A DNA stretch of 64,000 nucleotides from assembly GCA_022393335.1 (NCBI GenBank), contig JAJEKB010000487.1, positions 98,424 to 162,423 of the forward strand, written 5' to 3'. Made by a program: the position numbers and the translations under genes. Below, in pieces: positions 42,997 to 55,300 of the stretch. The notes below the pieces were generated by a model that worked only from the letters and a program-made list of their open reading frames with translations, searched no databases and was not told the DNA's origin. Every line of letters starts with the position of its first letter. Position 1 is the first letter of the stretch. This DNA is from Macrotrachela quadricornifera (Eukaryota > Rotifera > Eurotatoria > Philodinida > Philodinidae).

Positions 42997-45900
42997 TCAT
43001 GGTAAATTTTGATAAGTATGATCATAACCATTTTGTTGTTGTTGTTTAAGAAAACCTAAATCAACAAAAAGTATATCACCATTAGCAGCAATAATCATAA
43101 GTTGTCTTGTCATTGCCATAGTTGCTGCTTCACTATCTAATTGAAATAATTCTGTTACAATATTATTATCATCTTGTCCTATTTCAAGTACACGTGACCA
43201 ATGTTTTTGCCATTGACCATTGAAATATTTTCCTGATGTCATCGTATCTAATATATAACATTTTTCATTATTTATTGCTTGAACTGAACATGGCCAACGA
43301 AGACGTTGTGTTGATAATGAATTAGCATCAACTATTTTTATTATATTACCGGAATTCGCATCGCATATATGAAGTGAAAATGTATAAGCAATACCTTAAT
43401 AAATAATAAATAATTTGATTTTATTAAAAAAGAAAATTTAATATTTAAATAATATACCTTGATCATAATAAGGTTTACAAGAATGTTCAACAATAAGATA
43501 TAATTTTTGTCCATAAACAGAAATTAATTTTGGTCGAGCTAAAAATAAAACAAATTTATATTAAAAAAACAAAATTTTGATTAAAAATTATTTACCTTCA
43601 TCATATTGATTTGAATGATTATAAATTCTCCATTGTGTAATAAATTCAAGTTTATCATCAAATTTAATAACACATGAATTTCGATAATCACACACATAAA
43701 CATCTCCACGTATATTATCAGTATCGATACCTAATGGTAAAAATGTACCTGATTCACCAGTTGAATCTGTTTCTAAAGCACAATAATAAAGAAGAAAAAA
43801 AAAAATTTCGTATTCAATTAAAATTACAAAAGAAAAATATTTGATTTTTATTTTATTACCTTTAACACAATCTAATGTTTGTCCACTATCAATATCAATC
43901 ATGCTTACAGTTTCATCATGTGATATATAAGCAATATTATGTAATTGATGTTTTTTTGATACACCTATACCACGTATACTTGGTGATAATGGTATTACTT
44001 TAATTATTTCACCATGATCACTAAGTATAAATAATTTATTACATATACCTAATAAAATTTTTTTATTATTTTCTGTTATAGCAATAGCTTCAGGTTCTAA
44101 TGATGATAAATGATCAATTTTAATATATTTATATGGTGAAATATTTGTTGAAGTTTGTTGAGATTGATATGATGATATAACAGGTGCTGGTAGTGTTGGT
44201 GGTGGTGGTGGTACTGGACGTGATGGTGAATTAAAACGTCGATGAGGTTCTATTTGTGTATATGTTATTTGTCCAATTGTATCAGCTGCTATAGCTCGAC
44301 GTCCTTCAGCAAATGTTAAAACACCATGTGGTTCTTTATGTTGATCAACAGCTTGACGAATATTTCGTATATTCATTTCAATTTGTTCAAGATTAGCCCA
44401 TAATTGTTGTTTATTATTATTTGTATTTGTAGAAGATTTTAAACGTTTTAATTCTGTTCCAACTGTATTTGTATCAGCAGCTAAATCAGCATAAATTTTT
44501 TGTTTTCGACGATAATGTTCTGTTATATCATTGCCAAGATGTGCAGCAATATTTTTAACTTCATTATGTATTGATGATTCTTTTCGATCAATTTGTTTAC
44601 GTACATCATCATAATCATATTTTAAACGTTTTAAAACTTCTTCAATTTCATGTTCTAAACGTTTTTGATCAGATAATAAATGATCAACACGTGCTGTAAC
44701 AGTTGTATTTATTGATGGTGATGGAGCTGGAATAATATAATGTGGATCTCGTTCAACTGATCTTGATATTGGTCGATTTGTTGGAGTAGATGCACCACTA
44801 CCAACTTGAGACTGAGTACGTGATGAATTATTTGTATTAAATGGAAGTGGAATATCAGTATCAGGATTAAAACGTTCTGTTGACATAAATTTCGCCTAAA
44901 TTTTTAAAAGATAAAATTAATACGTTAAAATTTAAATTTTTTAATTTTTAAAAAAATTTAGGACTATTAAATTCTATGGAGAAAATGGTATATAGAGAAA
45001 TTATTTACTTGATGTGCATTTGGTTGATCATTGGCGTCACCATAAGCCGATGATTGACTTGACATAGGCGATAAAGACCGTTGTTTAATTATATTATTAT
45101 TACCAAAATCAAATGTTTCAAGATTTTGTGGTGGCGGTGGAAATCGATCTGAAGATCGTCTTGATGATGAGGCAGTATGATAAGACATTTTATCACTTTG
45201 TTGTTGTTGTTGTTGATGAGGAGATGGAATATTTGATCTTTGTTGATAAGCATTTTTCATTGATGGAAATGGAGAACGTCTTGATGGTGAACTACTAACA
45301 TCACTACGAACACTATCAGCACGGCTACTTTGACGACTACGATGTTGTGGTAGTTGAATAGTTGCATAGATTGGTTGTTGTTTATGTGTTGAGTGACGAT
45401 CATCTTCATCAGGATCATAATGTGAATGAGAAGTTGTTGAAGGACGACTATGTAATTGAGGATCTAGAATTGGTCCTTTTGGAAATGATGGAGATGGTTT
45501 TTCATGTGTTTGTTGATGAATAGATGCAACTATATCACGAAGATTATTTATAGCTGAATGTCGATCTGTTGATGCGTGTGATATTGATTGATGAGATGAT
45601 GCAGCTGATATTGGGCGTTCAGGTGCTTGTGGGGGTTGATGATGATGTTCAGTTGCTGTTTGCCATTGTTCAGGAAATGGAGGAGCTGCTGGTGTTCTAA
45701 AATAATTTATTTTTATTAAAAAAAAAAAGAATAAATTTTTATCGTTTAAATTATTTTACCCATGTACAAGAGTATCCCATGTCATTTCTTCATAAGCTTC
45801 TTCACGTGCTTCTGATGGTCGTTTAAGTGATGATGATGCTGATGATGTGTGTTGTCGTTGCGGATGATTTGTTGCTTGTTCAAAAATTCTTGTTAATTCA

Positions 45901-47001
45901 TCATGTTTACCCATTGATATAACACTATCAGTTTTTTGTTGTTGTTGTTGATGTCTTGGTGTTGTAGCTTCCGAATAAATTTTTACTAAATTTGAAACAA
46001 CTGGTTGTGTACTAGATACACTTGATGTACGAGATGATCGTGAACCACGTTCTCCACTACCTCCCGATGATTTATTAAATGCACTAACTAGTGCAGCTAT
46101 TCCTTGTGAATGTGTTTCATTTGTTGTTGTATTATGACTATTAGTTGATGTTGCACTTGATTTACGTTTATCATGTTGATTTGGCATTTGTGTTGATGTT
46201 GGTACAGGAGGGTGATAAGCAACTGGTTTTTTAGGTGGTGGAATTGATGATATAGGTCTAGCATTTAAACGCCATTCTTGACTTAAAATAAGATTACGTG
46301 GTAATTCATTTAATTCTGTTTCATCAAATGGATGAACCTAAAATAAATTTTGCTCTTATTTACATTGTTATAAAAAGAAATATATATTCCTGATTCGTTA
46401 TTTTGAAAAGTGATACCTTTCAATGGATGTATGTTGCAAAAGAAATCATATTACTTCGACTTTTCTTCTCTTCTTTTATTAGTTTATATTTGCTGATTCT
46501 TACTTACGAAAAGCTTAAGGACAACAATAAGTATTCTTATCTTTCAAATCTCGTAAAAAAAAAACTATTTATTTCGTATTTATCATGAAAACTTTTCAAG
46601 ATATTTTTGGAGAAAAAAAAATAATAATAACATACATAGAAAAAAAAACATTTATAAGTAAGACTTACTTGATGATGACATTTTGGACAAGTAACTCGAT
46701 TATTATTGATTAATTTATCTCGAATACAATTTAAGCAATATGTATGCGTACAAGGTAATACCCGAGGATCCTTGTATTCACCGTTACAAAGTGGACAAGC
46801 ATGTACAGTCTCTTTTTGTACAGGTGCTGGTGCTGCACTACGAACAATAACACCGCGTCCGCCACCACCACCACCACCACCGTTACCGATACTATTTATA
46901 CTACTTGCATTGCTTGAAGAACGACTTATGAAAGATGTTGGTGGGTGACGAGTATCATTATTTAAACGTGGTGTTGAATGATTACTTGCAACACGCGACA
47001 T
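42997..47001 (-). CDS. RING finger / coiled-coil / beta-propeller protein (TRIM-NHL-like E3 ligase)
   Basis: Seven exons (47001-46669, 46337-45760, 45696-45009, 44895-43860, 43772-43596, 43538-43458, 43394-42997) encode 1096 residues. After a Ser-rich leader and a run of eight glycines there is a complete RING-HC at about residues 65-111: HACPLCNGEY, LPCTHTYCLNCI and TCPKCH. About 430 disordered residues rich in Ser, Gln, Pro and His follow. Next is a coiled coil (about 600-720; RVDHLLSDQKRLEHEIEEVL), and then a C-terminal half with propeller-like repeats (LLGICNKLFILSDHGEIIKV, DVYVCDYRNSCVIKFDD, AYTFSLHICDANSGNIIKI). The order matches TRIM-NHL ubiquitin ligases, but no B-box is seen and the middle is unusually long. 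Targets are unknown. Two introns are phase 0, the rest mixed. Confidence 0.82.
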
Positions 47002-49110
47002 GTTAACTTCTTCTTCTTGTTCTTATTCTTATATTGATTTATCGACAGTAAATTACATTCGATTAACGTTTTATAAAAAATAACAACGAATAATTTTATT
47101 ATTTGTCGCTCTCTATTAAATATATATATACATCTAAAATAGAGAGAAGAAAGAAAAAAAAGAAAAGAAAAGAAAGGTATATCGATCACTTCTGTACGAC
47201 AAAGAAAGAGAGAAAACGCTATGACGTTTCGTTTTCTCTTTACAATAAAATATCGTCAATTTCTTTGATAACATACACCATCTACTACTAAATATAAGCA
47301 TAAGTATTGTGTATATTATTACTCTCTTTCTATATATATTTACATATATAAACTACAGGAATAAATGAGCAATATATCGTCATTACTCGCATGTCAAAAC
47401 ATTATTGTAAAAGATATAAAAATAAAGAACATTAAATTTTTCTAGTTTTTTTATAACACTGTAGGTTTGTAATAGGAGATTCCATACTCTGACTCATGTC
47501 AAATATTTTAATCGAAAATATATTCAGAAGAAAAACAGACAGACAGAGAGACAGACAGAATGACTGACGGAATAGTTAAAGACAAGAAGAAAAAAAACTT
47601 ACCACCATGTTTGTTGAACTACTTGAAGTAAGCGTATGCTTAAATATGTGTCTGAATGCACATAAGATCTCTGTTGTTCATCATTTTTAAGTGCTACCTA
47701 TACACCTACTAACTTGCTTCTGGCATTTTTTTTTTTATTTTCAATAGCAACAACAAAAACATCGCCGCAGAGAAGGAAGAACGAAAGCTTATTGAAATAA
47801 AAAAAAAAGAAAAAGAAAGAACACAAAGTGCATGTTTTTTTTTTCTGTAGGATATAAATGAAAAATATATCAACATAAAAATAGATGTGATAAACAATAA
47901 ACAAGATAGATTTATGTGAACAGAGTAAATGGAAAGAGATCATATGACTGAAGCACGCGTTCAATTAGATAATTGAATAGGAGGACGAAAGAATCGATAG
48001 CCCACCCCAAGGATTAGTCTCCGCTTGATAATCGAACAACATAAAGAGTCATTCTAATTGCTCTTCACTCTCATTTCTCTGCGTGACCGAACTGTTAGTT
48101 ATGAGATTAAATCGACAAGGAGGAGACTAATTTTTACTCTTTGTCTTTCTTCTTTTCTCGCTGTTATTCTTCTGTTCAATATGACCCTTCCTTTTGTTCT
48201 TTCTACTTTCTATCCAATACGTGAATATATATATATATACTTTTCTCGTTGTCCTATGACATATATACACGAGCCTAAAAGCAACAAAAGCTCTGTAATA
48301 TTCTCTCAAACAAACAAAACTGAAGAGAAGAGACAACATCACGTCGTAGGCATACTGTGCTTTACTGTTTAATAATCATTGAAATATAATGAATGTGAAA
48401 ATAGCATGTATATCAGTACAACATCGGAAACGAGGCTTAACAATAATATCTTTTGATCACAACTAAGGCTTCATATATAATATTTTGTTGTAAACATTAA
48501 AAGAAAAAAAAGGAAAAAGAATGTGTGGGAAAAAAATGATTACTTAACTATTCTTGGTATTAAATCAATATAAGAATAAGATTATATTTAAGAATGTAAA
48601 GGTAGTGTATGCAATATATTTGTCCATGAAAATTAATAAATAATGAGTTTTATATAACAATCAAGATTATCAAATGATACGAAATATTCTCTTATAGATT
48701 TAAGATGAAACCTTTCTTATACAAAACAAATATTATAAAATCTCTATATATATTTACGAACCTTGAAATAATCTTTCTATCCTTAGATTTTGTTGAAGAA
48801 TATCATAAAAATAGAATAAGAAAGATCATAAATGAGATTATAAAGTTTAAAGAAACAATTTAAATTAAATCTCACACGAATAGATTGTAATTTGATAGTA
48901 AATTCTAACCTAGAAGCATATTTTATAATCAAACAGTAAACTGTGAATTTTGTTATGTAGATGTGATGACTCAAGAAAAATTTTAAGTGGCATAGCAAAC
49001 AAATATTTGATCGACGAAAGTTAGATGTCTCTCATACTAAACTTCGAATTTTTTTTATGATTATTTTTATTTTAATGATGTTTACTTAATTTAATTCAAT
49101 CTCACCATTT
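47002..49110. other. Intergenic region
   Basis: 5' flank of the RING gene, with an ACAG/AGAC-rich simple stretch at 47535-47560. AT-rich, no gene recognised; several open frames look like chance. Confidence 0.5.
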
Positions 49111-49660
49111 TATTTATGTAGAGTTTAATAAATCTTTTAATTGTTATTCATTTTATATAGATAAAAATAGTGTTCAAAAAGGATATGATTTAACAACTAC
49201 ACTAAAAACCAAAACAAAATGGAAAGACTGTTTTGTATTATTGTCTTTTCTACACACGTGTGGTTCATTTGTGTTTCCTGCGTTGGGCTATGAATTGTGT
49301 CACGGCAGAGAAAGCAACATTTTTGACATAAAGTGTCATACTGTTAGTGAAGAGATTAAATTAAAACTGATTCCTAAAAGTTTAACAAATGATGCTAAAA
49401 ATTGGTTCGAACAGAACAAACATCGTCTTTTAACTTACACCACGTCTAAAATGGAAATTCAACATAGATTTCGATTATCATTACATAGAGATGAGAAATT
49501 TAGGCATTTTCAAGAACAAAAACAAGGACTCAGAGAAACTGGGCAACAATTTAGTGATGCTATGGAAAAACTTTGTTTTCAAGTGAATTTTTCAATGATG
49601 AATGTTGTGTATCAAAACTGGTATAAAACAATCATTGAAAGAAAAGAAGGAAAATACTAG
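49110..49660 (+). mobile_element. Retrotransposon gag-like remnant
   Basis: One frame stays open for about 180 codons and has the helical pattern of a Retrotrans_gag domain. Visible parts are KLIPKSLTNDAKNWFEQNKH, then MEIQHRFRLSLHRDEKFRHF and QEQKQGLRETGQQFSDAMEK. The frame closes at 49660. No zinc knuckle, protease, reverse transcriptase or LTR pair was found on either side. I see no methionine start for the whole frame. Best read as a decayed or domesticated fragment of an LTR retroelement. Confidence 0.65.
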
Positions 49661-50773
49661 ATGATCATATATGTGATAGAGTAGCGAACGAATATTTTAT
49701 TTGTTCATTAACAGATACATAGACATTTCTATTGATAGCTTCTTTTGTCTATCGAATTTTTAAACACCAAAGTCTTTCACAGAAGGAGATATACGCAGCT
49801 TGGCACTAAAAGTAGAGTTTTTGCTGCAAAATTCTCAATATATCAATATTTCAATCGTTGTAATAGAAGTAGCATCCTAAATAAATAGATCTGATTTGCA
49901 CGCCGACTAGACTTGGAAATTTGTATTTTAGGAAAAAATGGCATTGTTCCATATATGGAACACTTGTTACGAAAGGGTTAATATCTTTATTTCAAATATC
50001 TTAAAATTTATGACACATTTTTTACGTTTCATATATCTTGACCTAGATGGATGATAAAATCTTGATTTTTTTTTATATAATGTGTACCGTGAAAAACACT
50101 ATAACAAATGGTGTTAACAAATTGGTATTGACTAGGGCATATATTTGTTCCTGTACTTCAAATAGAAAATCTAAATAATGATGTGACTTCTCAACGTATT
50201 GAATACTATAAAAAAAAATATTTGGAAAACTATTTCTTTGTGTAAAATTTTATGATTTACCTATGCCAAGATATATGAGGAATAAAAAATATTGCAAACA
50301 TTCTGACATCTCTGGTAATTCTACTGTATTTATAAATAAAAATCTAAATATTCAGAAAGTATTACATTATAATGATTACCTTTTTAGTACATCTTTTAAA
50401 AAAAGTAAGTAATTCATCTTTTGTACAATGAATGGTCAATAAATCGTGTCATTTGAATTAATAGACAGCGTATCTTTGTCTCTTAAATCATCTACTTCTA
50501 TAATATTTGCAGTAAAATATAAATCTGAAAAAAATTAGAAAATGATAATTAGAAGAAAAATATTTAATTTCATAATATTTTTAAAATTATGAATCTTTAG
50601 AAACGAACAGATTAAATTTTCCTAAGACAATCGTGTGTTGTTCCAGAAACTAATGTAAGTAAAATGTTTTCTCTATCATCGAAACTAAATGTAATGCATT
50701 AATCAATCCATTACTAAAAAAAATAGTACAAGAAAAAGAAAACACAAGAGAAAAATATTGTTATAAAAGTTTA
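49661..50773. other. Intergenic region
   Basis: AT-rich 1.1 kb between the gag remnant and TMEM107 copy 2; no further retroelement domain or LTR recognised. Confidence 0.45.
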
Positions 50774-51337
50774 TTATACACGTTGACGAACAGTTTTATA
50801 AATAGCTGTTGAACATTCAATTATAAATGGTACACAACTGCATAAAGCAAATATTGGCCAAATACGTAAGGCACATTGATGTTGAAGAAGAAAAAATACA
50901 AGACCAATAGCAGCAGATAAATGAAGTATTATCGCTTTAAAAAAAAAGACAAATATTATTATTAATCATTTCATATTTATATTATATATACCAAAAAATG
51001 AACGACCAAAACTTATTGATGTTATCCCAAGAATTAATGGTACAAGTTCAAATACACAAAATGCAATTGCTAATGAGTGTGCAACATATAATCTAAATAT
51101 AAAAAAATTAAAAAGAATAAACAAATTAGTTTTTGAATTTTACTGATTTCGGTAAGAAAAATATGAACTATCATCTCTACAAGCAAACACATTACGTTCC
51201 TATAATAAATAAATAAAAAATAGCCAAATTTTAAGATTCAATCACTTGGAACTTACCCAACTCCAGAAACATATTGCAATAGCAAGAAAATGAAGAACAT
51301 GAGAAATAAAACGAGCAGAAATTATTTTTAAATACAT
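50774..51337 (-). CDS. TMEM107: TMEM107 paralogue 2 (transition-zone membrane protein)
   Basis: Four exons (51337-51257, 51199-51144, 51092-50992, 50934-50774) encode 132 residues, near the human length of 140. Four hydrophobic segments are visible. Diagnostic stretches are ARFISHVLHFLAIAICFWSW, ERNVFACRDD (human RDSNIQACLP), HSLAIAFCVFELVPLI, HLSAAIGLVFFLL and FALCSCVPFIIECSTAI (human FVFCSALPAVTEMALFV). TMEM107 recruits MKS-module proteins at the ciliary transition zone, and all phases here agree, so this is the intact copy. A 3' splice site lies three bases before the ATG. The start is 313 bp from the divergent CS-domain gene. Confidence 0.85.
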
Positions 51338-51649
51338 TTCCTATGTCAAAATAATTAGTCAATTTTCAGATAAAGATTATTATAGAGTTTAGTCAAAATA
51401 GCCATAATTAAACATCGTTACTTCACAACAGCCTTCATATCATAAATTTTTTTTATTAATTCAACTAAATTTTTATTTAATATAAAAATTTTCAAATTAT
51501 GAAAATAATTTTCTTTTTTGATAAATAAATATTACTACTAATAATATCCATTAATTATTTCATTGGCTTATTGAGATACCAATCAAATAATATTTTGTTT
51601 TTATAGACAATGTCATCGATCATTATTCATCGTTTCCAATAAAACGATT

Positions 51650-52375
51650 ATGGCAGTTCAAAGACCGACTGTACCCAGTTGTATGTCTAAAATTAATTAA
51701 GAAAATCTGAATATTTTTTTTCGTCTTTTCTAGTTGTTGTACAAGAAGAAGGTTCACGGAAGGTTTTAGTTTATTTAGAAATTCCGGAATTAAAAGTCAA
51801 ACGATTGTTTCCTAATTTCTTAAAACAAATGCCATTAAATGGTGAACAAAAACGACTTGATTTTCAAAATCAGTAAGTTTATATTAATTTAATTTTATAT
51901 TTTAATCATAAAAAAAAATATCATCTAATTAGATCATTTACATTTACATTAAATGTACAAACAAAAAAAAATGATACAAAAATATATTCATTATCTATTG
52001 CACGATTAATAGGTGAAATTCAACCTGAACGATGCTCAATTAAGGTTTTGATTTTTATCTTTCTAATTAAAACTAAAATCAATTCTTTTTTATTCTTAGT
52101 ATCAACGTGGTGGTTGTTGGATTACGTTAACTAAATTAGAACCAATGCCCTGGATGAATAGAATTTGTGATGATTATACTCCTGGCTTAGATATTCAAGA
52201 GAATGATGATCAAAGTCCAACAGTTTCAGCTCCTGTTGAAGAAAAACAATTACGAGATACAAGCATGCCGCCACCATTTAGTTTAGTACCTATTGCTCCT
52301 TCTCCTCCTTATCGACCACCATCGACAAAATCGTCTGCACCACCACCGCCACCACGATCAACCAGTCATACATAA
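51650..52375 (+). CDS. CS (p23-like) domain protein with proline-rich tail, CacyBP-like
   Basis: Four exons (51650-51680, 51734-51872, 51933-52044, 52100-52375) encode 185 residues. Residues 15-115 or so fit a CS domain: VLVYLEIPELKV, LNGEQKRLDFQNQSFTFTLN, IYSLSIARLIGEIQPERCSI and RGGCWITLTKLEPMPW. The pattern SIARLIGEI...WITLTK resembles the CS domain of calcyclin-binding protein (SIP), but the SGS domain and N-terminal dimer region are missing. The tail is proline-rich (PPYRPPSTKSSAPPPPPR). CS domains usually act as Hsp90 co-chaperone modules or protein-binding platforms. A specific orthologue is not clear. Confidence 0.68.
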
Positions 52376-55300
52376 TATTTCATATATGCTCAAATATTTA
52401 TTAGGATACTGACAAAAATCTGATGTGTGTATGTATATATATATATATATATTCAATAGAAGAAAATGTTCTTCAGTTTCTTTTTTTATTGTTATTGGTT
52501 GTTTGTAATGCACGAATTTATGTATAACATTCTTAAATTTTTTTTACCTCAAAGCACTTTGAACCAATATTTGAAATAAATAACGAAAAAAATTTAAACC
52601 TTTTTTTTGATAAACTTTTCAAGGCAGAATTCAAGATATAGTGGTGGAAAATTTGGTAAATACAAGAATAATTAGTTCTTATTGTTTAAAGTATTGTTTT
52701 CTTCAATTTTAGCTAATTATGGCAATAAAATAATACAGACTTTTTAAAGAATAATGTTATTTATCATTTACTAGTTGTTCTACTGAAATATTCGATATAA
52801 TATCGCTAACTATGCTATTAATTTTAATTCTATAAAAATAAAACAAATATTTAAATGAATATCATTATATTCAGCAATAATAATAAATATAGAAGTTAAA
52901 ATAGTCAAATAGTCATTAGAAAAAAAATTATTCAATTAAAAAATTTGGAAAAAAATCTAAGTTTAATATCAATTATATGGTCTAATTTTCATATAAAATA
53001 AAATGCAGCCGATTACAATAACCACTAGAATGCATGAACTACTACATATATAGGAAAAAAGGTCATAAAAAAGGATATTGTAGTGATGATGATGATGATG
53101 AATAAGAGAAAGGAAAATCAATGATGAATTATTAACAAAAGAAAAGAGAGCAATTGATAGAATTATTTAAAAAAAATAAGCAAACGGGAACGCAGAGGAA
53201 AAAGCGAGGTGAATTAATGTATAGAAATGAAGAATGATTCACATTGGAAAACGTCAATATATGATTGTATGGTTTTTTTTTTAAAGAGCTATATATGGAG
53301 TTGTTCAATGACCGAATAGTCTAATTTGCTTTCTTTCTATTCCCACTTAAAAATCTAACCATAACGGATGACGCAACAAGCACATCTCTGAACGTCATTA
53401 AAATATAGTCTGTAAAAAGAGTTCACAGTGATTGCACTAAAAGAAATCAATTTTTTAGTATTTGCCGATTGTTTTCTATTTGCTTTATTGGATTTCACTG
53501 ATTCTTTTTTTTCATTGTGTTTCTATCTAATTCTCTATAAACTGAGCAGAAAAGATTATGACATTGATTTAGATAACATTATAGAAAAATTGAAAACCAA
53601 AGACGATAAAATACCGTCAAAACTGAACGTGAAAATAGTAATGGTTTGATGAAATCTATCCAAGATTTGAGTGACGTTGTTTCATTACAATAAGTTAAAT
53701 TGTAGCTAGAATTGATTCAGAATACTGCTGATATCAATATCTCAAAGTCTTCAGGTTAACAATGTGTAGAAAGAATAAACGAAACAAAACAATACAAAAT
53801 AAACATTTGTCAAAAGAAAAAATAACAACAACAACTTTTTCTTAAATTTTTTCCAACACTATCTAAAATAATATTATAATATTTGTCATCTTATTTATCC
53901 GTTATTCGAGCCAAACTATCAAAACTGAATAATTGTATATAAGATAGGTATCAATAGTTAATATTTTAGACTTCGTAGTTTAGCAATGATAGTGATAAGC
54001 TGGATCGAATATAGTTAGGCTTTCAATTGGTAAGAGAAAGAAAGCAAACTAGACTTTTCTGTCATTGAGCACATCCATATGCAAACAGATTGTTAACATG
54101 GTTATTCATCTCAAAGATTGTATCGATCAATGCGAAAAGATGAACAAATGAAATAATAATAGCTAAATCTTTTTTGTTAGTAGAATAATTCAATTTTCAT
54201 TTTGTCTTATCCAATCTTTACATTTCTTATTATTTATTCTGTACATTCAAATTTATTTTTTCTCGACTAAATTTATACTGTTTATTAATATAAAGGAGTT
54301 GATGTCTGTACTCCTCTACTCATTTCTTTTTTCGTTTAACAATATATTTTGTTGAGATTGATATGACAAGTATGAAAGCATTTAACAGACTTTGAATGTT
54401 TTTAGTCTTAGAACAATCAGTTCTATAGAAATTACAAAAAATAGGTAATAAGTCGAAAATTTGATTATCACAAGTATAAAAGTAAAAACTTTGACAAATA
54501 AAAATTTTAATAGTAAAGTTATTTCTATTTTGTTATTGGCTTTTTTTTTGAATAAAGTAACCTCGAGGTAACGGTTGAACATAATATTCATAAACAGCAC
54601 GAAAGAAGATACGCAAAACTCTATCTTTTTACATCAATATTTCACCTATAAAACATTGAAGAAAAAACTTAAAAAGTAACAAATTGAGAACATATATTTA
54701 AAATTTTGATAAAAAAATATTTCACAATGAACGACAAAATTCTTTTGTGTATTTTTTTTTTCAATGTGATTTTTAGTATCTTGATTCTCCTTTTTTATTT
54801 CGAAGTTTTTTACTAGATTAACTATTTCTTTCAAAACTTTTATCATCATGCCATTTGTATGTACAATTTTCTTATGTAATCAGTTAAATGCAGAAGAAAT
54901 CGATGACACTCAATAAAGTATGAAAAACATAATGTATGTACTTAGATTAAAGAATGCAATTCTAACTAATAACTTTTCATTGAATAGAAAAGTAAATAAG
55001 AAAGATCTTAATTAATAGAATTACTATTACAGACGAAATTTTTCAAAATAGAATGTAGTTTTTATTTCTTTCTTTTATTTTTTCATCAAATAAAGCCTAG
55101 AATAACAATGTTTTAATTGTACTAAAAGTAATCATTGATAAATATCTCTCAATATGTTTAACTATTCTTTAATTTTACTTTAACATATCACATCGTTATC
55201 TTGTATTCAGATTCTGATATACTGATTAGAAAGAAAAAGCAAAATTGTGCAAATTGCTAAAGGGCATAAAGTTTATTCTTTTCACCTGTTATACATAAAA

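Noticed and set aside
46706..46948. Pro-rich plus-strand frame
   Set aside because: Complement of the RING exon and its poly-glycine codons.
48058..48372. 104-codon plus-strand frame
   Set aside because: Starts at a non-ATG codon, low complexity, overlaps an opposing frame of equal quality; no homology.
53428..53649. 73-codon frame upstream of FoxD
   Set aside because: Starts at GTG and has no recognisable family or adjoining exons.
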